Positions 47,301-57,003 of a stretch of DNA of 64,000 nucleotides are shown here, in pieces. How positions within the stretch are numbered: the first letter of the stretch is position 1; each line of letters opens with the position of its first letter. The DNA comes from Ligula intestinalis (taxonomy: Eukaryota > Platyhelminthes > Cestoda > Diphyllobothriidea > Diphyllobothriidae). A program made the position numbers and the translations under genes. Below the pieces are notes generated by a model that made no database searches, was not told the DNA's origin, and worked only from the letters and a program-made list of their open reading frames with translations. The stretch spans positions 12,963,239 to 13,027,238 of the forward strand of contig JAYGXS010000004.1 of NCBI GenBank assembly GCA_036362985.1, given 5' to 3'.

Positions 47301-49416
47301 TCAGCCTCAGTGGTGGCAGGCCAAAACGAACCAACATGATAAAGACCATCTGCTTGCTGTTGGGTCCTGACTTCTGCACTGACGTTCTAGTTGTGGAAAC
47401 CGCTGACCATGCCCGTCTCTCAATTCAACTCTCGTACAATTGGCAGTTTGAAATCTCAGCCAACCCGACGCAGGAGGATGCAACTAAACTGTTTGCTCAA
47501 CCAGACTTTGTAGGTGATTTCTGCAAAGCCATTGCAGCTCGTGTGCGTGGCATCGTGGCCTCAGTCAACTTTGACAGATTCCATAGGGTGCGTTTACTCT
47601 GGGACCCCTCGATATATGCTTTGCTAGTAAGCTGACTTTGCGATACTGATAATTTCTATCTTAATACTCATTTCATGTATCTTTCAGAACTCGGCATCCA
47701 TAATTAGGCAAGCCGTTTTTGGTACGGGTGCCGATGGCGAACTTAGAGACAGGCTAACCTTTCCACAGAATAACCTGCTAGTGACAAGTGTGGACGTACA
47801 GGCTGTTGAGCCGGTAGATCAGCGCACACGAGATGCCCTGCAGAAGTCTGTTCAGCTGGCGATCGAGATCACAAGCAATTCTCAAGAGGCCGCCGCCAGG
47901 TAAGCCATTTCTTTGCCACCTTTTTCTACTTATTGTTTGTAATCATGCAAAATATTTTGCTTCCAGTACACGTTGCTCCACTTCCCCATTGCTATTTCTT
48001 AAAAGTCGGTTTTTAAGTTTTTTAATGAATTTCGGAGAATGCTGAGGTACGCACCACTCAAAGTCCTGTGTTTTATTTGTTATCGCTGACCGATCGCGTT
48101 ATTTGATAAATATCCATAATTCTGCTTCTTTTATCAAGCTTACTGAACATGTCTTTTTGCATACTATCCAAAAAGAGTATAACTGAGGGAGCTTTACTCG
48201 AATCGAAGCTGGCCACAAAAAATGATATGACAGGAGGTACTCGCTTGCATCCTCTCTGAACGGAAGGGCTCATCTGTTCAGCATGCATTTATTTGATAAG
48301 CCTTGTTTGCATTATTATGCAAGGTGGCTACCTACAGCCGGATGTGAAATTGAACATTTGAGTTAGTTTTATGAATGAGGTGTATCCGTATTTTTTGTTT
48401 CTCCATTCTTTGTAAATTGCAAGAACAGCAGGCTTTATTGGATCCATAAATTTCAGGAGCGTTCATTAGCTGCTACCTCTCATTGCATAACATAAATGAC
48501 GTAAGAGGAATGCAAATTGAATATTTACAGAAAAATCGATACAAACTGATGAGAGCTCCTGAAATTTACGGATCTTATAAATCCTGCTGTTCATGCAATC
48601 TACAAATTTGCACCTGGAAAATTCTGCTTTAAATTTTCCCATTCTGTTCTCCCCATACAACTGTCATTATCTATTGTAAGCTAACATAGACACTGCACTT
48701 TCTGCTGCGTTTGCTCTACAGACAAGAGGCCGAACGACTGGACCAGGAAGCTCGCGGCAAGCTTGAACGTCAGCGTATTGACGATGAGGCAAGGGCTGAA
48801 GAGGCCCGACGCGGTCTGTTAGAACTACAGGTGGAATTGGCTGCTCTAGAGAGCACCGGTCAGGCCAAGGCAGAAGCTCAGAGTCGTGTGGATGCCGCTC
48901 TTATTATCACTCAGGCGGAGGTGGAAAAGGCCAAACTGGAGGCTGAAGCGGAGAAAATTAAAACTGTAAGTTTATTCTTTACGCCCTTTTTCTCTTATCC
49001 CCCCTTGCGGGAGTTTACTGCCCCCATTCACGCCTCCTTGTCCGGTTGTCCTTTAGGACGCGGAGCTGGAACGTTTGAAGCTGGCCCGTGAGGCGGAGTT
49101 GGATTATCTACAAACTAAGGACCAACTAAACCTCAAGCGCAAACAACAGGATGTGGAGATTGAGACGACTTACTTTCTCAAGCGCGTTGAAGCCCTGGGC
49201 GCGGAGAATCTGCGTCATATTGCCTGCGCCGGATCAGAGCGTGATGTGCGCATGTTGCGTGCTCTCAACCTACAGAGCACCCTCATTACAGATGGCCGGT
49301 CGCCAGTGAACCTGTTGGACGCTACCTCGGGTTTGATTGGTCAGGCCAGGAGTACTGTTCACGTCCACCAGTCCGAGAATGCTGCGCCAGAACCCACCAT
49401 GGAAGACGACACTTAG
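44382..49416 (+). CDS. MVP: Major vault protein, copy B (nine exons)
   Basis: Second major vault protein, subunit of the vault shell. Exons: 44382-44509, 44539-44858, 45738-45964, 46085-46447, 46681-46998, 47177-47587, 47688-47899, 48722-48965, 49057-49416. All introns are GT/AG, and the joined frame is 2583 bases (860 residues plus stop). Residues 1-452 are the MVP repeats ([39 protein letters not shown]). Residues 453-589 are the shoulder domain ([27 protein letters not shown]). Residues 590-860 are the cap helix and C-terminal tail. The ATG at 44382 is the first in frame before PPYHF. Introns are 29 to 879 bases and free of large transposons. The C-terminal tail after ARSTVHV differs from copy A. 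Confidence 0.94.
44859..45737. other. Intron 2 of MVP copy B
   Basis: 879 bases of AT-rich sequence with no mobile element recognised. The matching intron of copy A is 5483 bases because of a LINE. Confidence 0.8.
48409..48606. repeat. Fold-back inverted repeat in intron 7 of MVP copy B
   Basis: Arms 48409-48463 and 48552-48606 are inverted copies (tttgtaRattgca, gaacagcagg, a taaatttcaggag block). The right arm resembles 34513-34590 inside a LINE remnant, so both arms may be LINE-derived. The remainder of this 822-base intron shows nothing else. Confidence 0.65.
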
Positions 49417-49529
49417 CTCACCATCTTCGCCTTTCCTCTTTTTTATCTTTGATACGTGTTTCTTTAGTCAGGGATTTGTTGCGTACATGTTTTTTTAACC
49501 ATTTTAAATGCTTTCGATTTGTGTTGAAG

Positions 49530-49535
49530 AATAAA
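49530..49535 (+). terminator. Polyadenylation signal of MVP copy B
   Basis: AATAAA about 115 bases after the stop codon of MVP copy B, followed by a T/G-rich stretch. Confidence 0.75.
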
Positions 49536-49539
49536 ACTC

Positions 49540-50516
49540 CTTTTGACAAGTGCCTTCGTCTTAAGCAGCATGCCTAGAGTGAGTGACCCCAGGAGCGTTT
49601 GAGGCACCTTCTTTTAGTAAGAAGTAGCTTCTGTTTATTTTTGGCAGGTGCTGAAACCCCAGGCAGGCAGGACGCCATGTAGAACAGTTTAAATTTTAGA
49701 CTGGGGGCAAATCCGCCCGCTGGTTAAATTTGGATGACTGCATATCCCATGTGCGCGATTCTCTTTCAGAAGTCGATGGAAATTTAAGCCAATAGGGAAT
49801 AATAATGGGAACATAATTACCCCGAATTGCCCACACTTACCTGACTGATTATTATTTATCGATTCTTTATCACGCGCTGGTTCACCGTCACTGGTCCCCG
49901 CTTGTAGAGTTTAACTTTTCAGTTTATTTGGTGAGGGTCTCTATTTTCCGTGTACGTGCATCCAATTCACGTTTACAAATGAGACGTGAGACATGGCCAT
50001 GGGCGTACGCACCGAAGAAATGCCGTGATCTAGAAAACGTTGGATGTAATTTCAGATAATAATAGTGTTGGTACGAGGTGTCAAGGGTGCACATCGAGTC
50101 GACATAGCTTTTCCTCATTCCATGTTTGACTTTGTTTCAAAGACCTCTGGTGTCTGTGAAAGTGGCTTGTCATTTAATAATTGGAGTTAAAAGGGCGATT
50201 ATGCTGCATGTTGATAACGTGACGATACATTTTTGATCGGACTGTTTGAAGACTTTTCAAACTGAGACATTGTTTCATCAGCCCAGTCCCTATGCAGACG
50301 ATTAAAAAAACAGTAAATTAAATCTCTCCTAGAAGGTTAGAGACGTTTATCCTATAAGTGCGTGATGGAGACGGTTTAGTATGGTCCGCTACGAGCACAC
50401 ACGTATTCTGCCAGAAACAAGTAAGTTTGTGGCCTATAGTTGACGAGGTATATAAAGTAACCATATTAGAGCTGTTTTGCTCCCTACAAGATCATAATTT
50501 CGGTTTCGGAGATGAC
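49540..50516. other. Intergenic, unassigned
   Basis: AT-rich sequence between MVP copy B and the RTE insertion, with nothing recognised. Confidence 0.5.
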
Positions 50517-50530
50517 AGTTTGCATTACTA
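50517..50530. repeat. Target-site duplication, left copy
   Basis: agtttgcattacta, repeated exactly at 53803-53816. The first base may belong to the element's tail, giving 13 or 14 bases. Confidence 0.85.
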
Positions 50531-53500
50531 GGTGCGTAAAATCCAACCCCACCTCCAAGCTGGTGCGCGCCGGAAACTTGCTTTTGCTTGGCTAACGGGG
50601 CTCTGGTAGGGGAGCAAGACCGGGGACCTAGCGCCAATCCCCTTTTCTCCACGAAACACGGAATTGACTTTCTTGAATTTCTACACTTTCATGAATCACA
50701 ACTATACGCAACATACGATCTCTGCTACGGCGTCCGCGGGAACCGACGCGCCCCATCCTCTTGGCATCGCGGGACGGGTGTTAAATCTGCGAGCTGATGC
50801 CGGATTGCGAATTGCAGGCTGGAATGTTCAAACTTTGAGGGATGACGGCGCCCAACTGTTAACAGCCAAATCCCTTTCTGAATACCGTGTTGGTGTGGCG
50901 TGTCTCTCTGAGGTCCGCCTACCTGGCACTGGCCACAAACTGCTGCAAGTACCAAGAACTGACTCTGCGTACCATCTCTACCACAGTGGTTTGTCCGACA
51001 ACTCTGGACTGTATGGTGTCGCTATAGCTTTGGCCGATGAATTTCACTCGAGTCTGCTAGAGTGGGAGGCTGTCTCACCGCGGATCGCTTGGGTCCGTTT
51101 GAAAAGTGCCCCAGTCAACGTTTCCATCATCTCGGTATATGCGCCTACTCTGGCTGCTGATGACAACATAAAAGATGACTTCTACGGTGACCTCCAGCGA
51201 ACAGTTGACCACATCGCAAGAAGCGATCTACTCGTCATGGCCGGTGACTGGAACGCCCGACCAGGTGTGTGTGACGCTGGAACCCGTCATGTGCTAGGCA
51301 AATTTGCTGTCGGAGCGCAGTGTGCCAACGGTGAGCGCCTTGTCAACTTCGCATCGTCTAACCGCCTCGTTGTGTCAAGCACCCGTTTTGATCATCCGCG
51401 CCACCACCTTGTCACTTGGTACTCAAATGACGGGCATACCCAGGCCCAAATAGATCACATCCTTGTCCGAGCACGCTGGGCCAGCTCGGTCTTGGATTGT
51501 CGAGCCTACCGCGGTGCTGATACAGGAAACGCTCATGCATCGAACCATGTCCTACAGCGGGCAACCCTTCGCTTGCGTTTGAGAGCTATTCACAGACCCT
51601 CCCGACCACAGCGGATCGATGTTGCAAAGCTGAAGTCCTCTGCTGGCGACGCCTTCCACTTAGCACTCCAGAACCGTTTCGACGGCCTGTACCCTGACGC
51701 CCGAGCGGACCCAGAGCCCGCGTGGCAGTCCCTGAAGGCCGCGATGTCAGAGCTGGCATACACCCATCTGGGCAAAACCCGACGGCGACATCGCGACTGG
51801 ATCACTAGACACACGCTTGAGTTAGCTGAGGAGGCCGGCCGAGCCAGACTCACTGGCTCCCCCACTTACAGAGAGCTGCGGCGCCAAACGACAAGGGCCA
51901 TCCGAGCCGATAGGAACGCCTACTGGAGCGACTTTGCCACGGAAACGGAGCGAGCAGCTACCAGAGGTGACACCCACAAGCTCTACCGACTCTTAAAGCA
52001 GGCCAGCAGAGGTTCGGGGAACACCACCGAGACTTTACTGGATCGCAACGGTGCTGTAATCACTAAGATCGATGACCGGTTAGAGAGATGGCGCGAGCAT
52101 TTCTGTGACCACCTTAACCATGATCCCCCTGTGATGTCTGACCTGTCGCCCAATGCGGACGATCCCCACCATCTGTATGAGTGCAACACAGAGCCACCCA
52201 GTGTAGAGGAAGTTGTTTCCATTCTCTTGAGGCTACGCAACAACAAGGCACCTGGTGAGGATGACCTCCCGCTGGAGCTCTTTAAATGTGCACCCGAGGT
52301 TATTGGGCCCTGGCTACAACAAATATTTGCCAAGATATGGGACAGCGAAGTTGTGCCCTCTGACTGGAGAAAAGCAGTGATCCTCCCCTTGTTTAAAAAA
52401 GGCGACAGACAAGCGTGCAGAAATAACAGAGGCATTAGCCTTATCGATGTAGCGGCGAAAACATTCACGTCTCTTCTTCTCAAACGTTTCCAAACTGCGA
52501 GAGACCAGCGCACCCGCCCAAACCAGAGTGGATTTCGACCAGGTCGTGGCTGCACCGACCAGAGCTTCAATCTCCGCCATATGCTGGAACTGAGATGGGG
52601 TCACCAAAAACCCACTGTTCTATGCTTCATCGACTTTGCTGCCGCATTTGACTCTGTTGATCGCAGTTCGCTGTGGAACATAATGAGGACGGACGGCCTA
52701 CCACCTAAGCTTCTCAATCTCATGCAGGCATACTATCGTGGCACTTCCACACGGGTGAGGACGCAGAACGGTGATACGGAAGCCTTTAGCGTCAGGACGG
52801 GCGTCCGCCAAGGTTGTGCCCTTTCACCAACCCTGTTCAACTATGCGGTGGACTGGATCATGACCAAAGCACTGGATGACTTCCCGGGAGTGCAGTTTGA
52901 TCGCTCGAAATGGGTGACTGAGTTGGCGTATGCTGATGACGTCGTCCTCTTTGGCGACAACTGTAATGCAGTTCAGCAGGCGTTGGACAAGGTTAATGAG
53001 CGTGCCCGATCCATCGGATTACGCCTAAACGCGACTAAGACCCAAGTCATGCTCTCCTGTGTGCCCCCTACATCTGTCACTCCTATTCTTCTCGACGGCG
53101 CTCTTCTCGAAAAGGTCGACTCGTTTAGATACTTAGGCTCTTTGGTCACGGAAACGGGTCAAGGTGTCGACGAGGTTGTATCACGCGTCAACCGTGCCCG
53201 ATCTGCCTTATACCGACTGTGCGCTCCTCTATGGAATAGAAGGGAAATATCACTGCGCACAAAGTCCCGTGTTTACCAAGCAGTGGTTCGATCTATCCTG
53301 CTCTATGGCGGAGAGACATGGCCTATGCGTGTTGAGGACATGAGGCGCCTTGAGGTGTTTGACAATGACTGCCCACGCCGCATCCTTCGTCACCGACGCG
53401 TCGACCGAATTCGCTGCTCCGATCTCCGCCGACGCTGTCACCTGGACGCTCTCCCTCCACTCCTGCTTCAGAGACGACTTCGGTGGTTCGGGCATGCGTC

Positions 53501-53802
53501 CCGGCGTGATGATGGTGAGCTGATTCGTGACCTGATTGTGGCGACGCCTCCCCCCACCTGGCGCAAACGTCGCGGCGGGCAGCTGAAAACTTGGACAGCA
53601 ACGGTCAAGCAGGATCTGTCGTCAGTTTCCGGCCCATGCGTCTACGGCCTACGCCAGTGGAACCGTGAATGGATGGTGCTCTCGTGTGAACAGGCGCAAG
53701 ATCGACGCGTCTGGACGGCTGTGATTCATGATGCAGTCAACGTCAAAACTGATGCCGGCTCAACCCGCCCGAGGTGAATGCCGTTACAAGTACAAGTAAG
53801 TA
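50531..53802 (+). mobile_element. Full-length RTE-type LINE with target-site duplication
   Basis: A 3.27-kb non-LTR retrotransposon with a 5' untranslated region of about 130 bases, one uninterrupted ORF, and a short 3' end made of tacaagtacaagtaagtaag-type units. The exact 13-14-base duplication on both sides marks a single insertion event that is recent enough to have stayed intact. It is GC-richer than its surroundings. It lies about 1 kb downstream of MVP copy B, on the same strand. Confidence 0.92.
50664..53777 (+). CDS. RTE-type endonuclease/reverse transcriptase, 1037 residues, intact
   Basis: Polyprotein of an RTE-clade LINE that nicks DNA and primes reverse transcription from it. 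Residues 50-300 form an APE-type endonuclease: GWNVQTL (N54), LSEVR (E83), VYAPT, GDWNA (D195, N197), QIDHILV (D264), and SNH (293-295) where most relatives have SDH. Reverse transcriptase: [26 protein letters not shown], motif A FIDFAAAFDS (D657), motif B GVRQGCALSP (G713), and motif C YADD (756-759). The C-terminal region has RRLRWFGHASR and GGQLKTW. There is no RNase H. Other in-frame ATGs follow closely, so the exact start is uncertain. No stop or frameshift is seen. Confidence 0.93.
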   Translation: MTFLNFYTFMNHNYTQHTISATASAGTDAPHPLGIAGRVLNLRADAGLRIAGWNVQTLRDDGAQLLTAKSLSEYRVGVACLSEVRLPGTGHKLLQVPRTDSAYHLYHSGLSDNSGLYGVAIALADEFHSSLLEWEAVSPRIAWVRLKSAPVNVSIISVYAPTLAADDNIKDDFYGDLQRTVDHIARSDLLVMAGDWNARPGVCDAGTRHVLGKFAVGAQCANGERLVNFASSNRLVVSSTRFDHPRHHLVTWYSNDGHTQAQIDHILVRARWASSVLDCRAYRGADTGNAHASNHVLQRATLRLRLRAIHRPSRPQRIDVAKLKSSAGDAFHLALQNRFDGLYPDARADPEPAWQSLKAAMSELAYTHLGKTRRRHRDWITRHTLELAEEAGRARLTGSPTYRELRRQTTRAIRADRNAYWSDFATETERAATRGDTHKLYRLLKQASRGSGNTTETLLDRNGAVITKIDDRLERWREHFCDHLNHDPPVMSDLSPNADDPHHLYECNTEPPSVEEVVSILLRLRNNKAPGEDDLPLELFKCAPEVIGPWLQQIFAKIWDSEVVPSDWRKAVILPLFKKGDRQACRNNRGISLIDVAAKTFTSLLLKRFQTARDQRTRPNQSGFRPGRGCTDQSFNLRHMLELRWGHQKPTVLCFIDFAAAFDSVDRSSLWNIMRTDGLPPKLLNLMQAYYRGTSTRVRTQNGDTEAFSVRTGVRQGCALSPTLFNYAVDWIMTKALDDFPGVQFDRSKWVTELAYADDVVLFGDNCNAVQQALDKVNERARSIGLRLNATKTQVMLSCVPPTSVTPILLDGALLEKVDSFRYLGSLVTETGQGVDEVVSRVNRARSALYRLCAPLWNRREISLRTKSRVYQAVVRSILLYGGETWPMRVEDMRRLEVFDNDCPRRILRHRRVDRIRCSDLRRRCHLDALPPLLLQRRLRWFGHASRRDDGELIRDLIVATPPPTWRKRRGGQLKTWTATVKQDLSSVSGPCVYGLRQWNREWMVLSCEQAQDRRVWTAVIHDAVNVKTDAGSTRPR

Positions 53803-53816
53803 AGTTTGCATTACTA
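53803..53816. repeat. Target-site duplication, right copy
   Basis: Exact repeat of 50517-50530, directly after the element's short tandem tail. Confidence 0.85.
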
Positions 53817-54779
53817 TTGCTACGAAATTGCAATTGTTTCCAAAAAATGCCTAAATGGAGATGGATGTTTCCGTCCTACCTGTCGCGACACAAATGAGGG
53901 TTGAGGGCCCTGTAGAAAATATTACCGATTTAACTAGATCAGAAATTGGATGAAAATTACGAATCCGAAAAGAAGTAGGTGATGGGCAGAGGGAGGGCAT
54001 AAAACTTGGCATTAAAATAGGGTGATATTTCATGCAAAAATGCAGGCCATAGCGCAGAAAGACTTTTCACGACAAAATAATGTTATGACCCGCACCTGGC
54101 ACTTCTAATTAACACGAACGGTTCCCAACAGCCCGTAAGAGAGACAGAGAAAAGACCAGTCTGCCAGAGAGCGAGTGTGCGTTTACGCGGACCAAGCACG
54201 TTAGCACAAGTCGTTCTTATCACAGGCTGGGGATATTTATTAAGTCCGCTCCATGAGCAGACACCACAGCAATGGGACCAATCAGATATGAGGAAAAATC
54301 GATTATCACTGCGCGCTCATGACAGCGGCGTTAGCTGCACTCGTGGCCCTATTATTATCCAAATGCTAATCACTATTACGTCACATAGATTTCGAGTGCA
54401 TATTGGGTGCGACTTTTTAAAAAACACACACAAGAAATAATTATGGTAAACTATCTATTTGCCTTACAAAACATAAGTAATAGAAACTAGCACTCGTAGT
54501 ATAGGCACGTACCTATAGCAGCAGTATCTTAGTATCTAAGACGAAACAGCCTGATGGATAGTGTTGAGAGGGCGGAAACTAAGGCAAACGCTCTTCTGCT
54601 CAGGGTCAATGCATATGCTTACACAAAATAGTTTTAACCCAGATTTACACTCCATGCTGCGACAAGGGGGCATGCGCCCCAGAAGTTACTCAAACCAGCG
54701 TCACTGCCGACAAATTTTAGCGTCAGAGATAGTACTGAATCTGAGACTCGGCTACATCGCAGGCGGTTATTATAGACAC
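53817..54779. other. Intergenic, unassigned
   Basis: AT-rich, no gene recognised. Confidence 0.5.
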
Positions 54780-54910
54780 AGTAGTAAGCGTATCAGGCTC
54801 GGCCTCCTTGGGCCTGTCTTCACACCTACTATGGGTGAGTGAGTGTAGATAGTACAGTAGTATAGGCACAAAGTCTACTGTCACTTAAGACTAAATTAGG
54901 CGGTCTAATG
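54780..54910. repeat. Diverged copy of the 19079/20945 dispersed repeat
   Basis: Shares the ctatgggtgagtgagtgta block, tctactgtcact and taaattaggcggt with 20945-21210. Confidence 0.5.
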
Positions 54911-55435
54911 GCTTGCATTTGATACAGCAGCCCACGCCCGACCCGTCTAGTCTCTTCGAGACTCATGGGAGAAGGTGAAGAGTGCGGAGCCGCTAACTAC
55001 GACCTCTATCACTTAAAACTAACCCCTGAGACCGTAACATTCTGTACCAACCTGTTGGTTCAGTTGGTGGACTTCATCGAAACCGATGGTCGAACACACA
55101 CACACACACAAGTCGAGACAAGTTTATTAAGTATCCCTGACGTGTTGCCGACTTCGGCTGCACAGCTGCGTCGTCTTCGCGGCGGAGTCCACCGCGCCGA
55201 CCCACCAACATTGGCCACTGCTCGTGCAATTTGCCGTCGCAGACCTGCTTCGGCGAGCAAGTATTTTTGTTTACAGGCAAACTACGCACCGTCTACTGCC
55301 AGTCAACGGGCCGAAAGTGGAACGCATAAACAGGTGGTGACTCCCTATTTTCTCGTCGCCTAAAAGCAGTAAATGGCGGAACTCGCATTTGGCGGGGCAG
55401 TGTGCTCTGGCAGTCTAGTCCATTCCCGTTGCGGT
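54911..55435. other. Intergenic with AC microsatellite
   Basis: An AC tract lies at about 55094-55110. An open plus-strand frame at 54965-55363 (132 residues) includes this tract and shows no domain. It is probably part of an unclassified repeat. Confidence 0.45.
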
Positions 55436-55712
55436 GACAAGATTGAGTGAAGAGGTGGGAGACGATATTGACTGCCTGTGCATCTTGATTCAATCCACGC
55501 CTGTCGCATTGGTCTCAGATACCGTCAGTTAACAATTAGACCGTCTCAGCTGGAGTGGTCTTCAAAAAGACTTGCTGTTTAGGCGACAAGATTTAGTAAA
55601 GAGAGAGAGCGAGAGAGATGGAGGCGATGTTGACTTACTGGACATTTTGATTAAAGCCCTGCCTGTTGCATTGTCTCAGTAAACAATCAGAACTTCTCAA
55701 GTGGGATAATCG
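55436..55712. repeat. Diverged tandem duplication, about 151-base period
   Basis: 55436-55560 and 55587-55712 share gacaagatt, a gcat/acatttgatt block, cctgYYgcattg, gtctcag and taacaat. The second copy contains an AG-rich expansion. Confidence 0.6.
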
Positions 55713-56893
55713 TTTAGGTGTTATAACGACTGATTCACCAGATTCTGTAGCATTCGAATGGTCACTGATATCTCAACAAAGGGCTTTTCAATAGAGATTT
55801 TGAAATGGACCGACCGGTAAGGTAGATTCTGATATATTTTGACTGTCTAAAGAGGTTTCAACTTGAGGTTTACGCTTATCAGCGCAACACCTGTCCCGAG
55901 GATTGATAAACCTTTAGGAGTTAAGGCTAAGATGGTTAACCCTAACACCTACAATCTTCCAGGCCCGGTTCCTTAGGAGATGGGAGAAGTCTTGGGAAGA
56001 TCAGATTGTTAGGAGCAGTTTATTCTGCAGAAGGACAGAAGAATAGGTTGTGAGAGAGTTGACTATCGGAGCACACGTCCGGCCGCGAGGCGGGCCGGTT
56101 CCGAAGTCCGGTCTAGGGAGCAGACATTCGAGCCGCCAGCTTTGGCTGCAATCGTGAAGGTCATTGAGTGGAGCACGTGTGGACGAACCGGCGTGGACGC
56201 ATTAGTAAGTGCGTCATTGCGTCTGGCGGTAGCATCGGCCTAGAGCTTTGTCCAGACCGATTGAGGTTAAGCCACCGTGGGTTGAGGCCAGAATGGGGGA
56301 GAGATGGTGCGTACGTTTGGGTGCGCCTCAGTTGCGCGTCTGGCAGCAGTGGTGTTAGGGTCCACTACAAACCCTTAGTAAAGTCGGTCGTGAAATGGAA
56401 TAATTTTACAAGAAATTCCCCCTTATGCAAACGCAGTCCAAGCTTCTGTCCAAGTCTTACAGCAATTAAGTAATAGTCATACTTCAAAATAGGGCAGATG
56501 GCGATTTATCAGGTAACATTACGCCGTTTAGAAATACCAACCCTTTTAGCAAATCAGAAAATTCAGAAAAAGAGAAAATCAGGCGTACTAGGTAAATATA
56601 ATTTTCAAATGTTGAAGAAGCCTGTTCATACAAAAAACACCGAGTGAATAAGGCAGCACAAGTAGAATTACGTTGGAAAATTATCCTTTCGTAAACTTTT
56701 CGGATGTATATGCCTCAATATCATGTACAATGTAATGTATGGCTATCACCGAACAGCCCAATCAAAGGTAACTCACCTACATCTCCCTCAAATACACCGA
56801 TACTGACAGAGAGGGGAAAGGAGGGAGGTAGATGAGGAGAAAGTCGCTGTCCTTGCACCACCCTGTTGTGGAGGGCGCACACTGGACCAGATG
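55713..56893. other. Intergenic, unassigned
   Basis: Includes a GC-richer stretch at about 56060-56360 with no recognised gene. Confidence 0.45.
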
Positions 56894-57003
56894 GCTAACC
56901 GGCTTATTAGCCGGCGGATTTCGCCATGTAAAATTCCGTCCCAAGCTGATTTGGGCTTAATACGCGGCTGGGCCTATTAACCGTGAGCTTAATAACCGGC
57001 GAC
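56894..57003. mobile_element. pogo/Tigger-like MITE, terminal fragment
   Basis: Matches about the last 100 bases of the MITE at 14858-15508 (aaattccgtcccaagctgat, then ttaataaccggcgac) but stops eight bases short of the end. No other terminus is found. Confidence 0.65.

Noticed and set aside
51983..52607. Minus-strand open frames of 195 and 97 residues
   Set aside because: Antisense to the RT region of the intact RTE ORF, with no independent support.
54965..55363. Plus-strand 132-residue open frame
   Set aside because: It includes an AC microsatellite read as alternating Thr-His and no recognisable domain.
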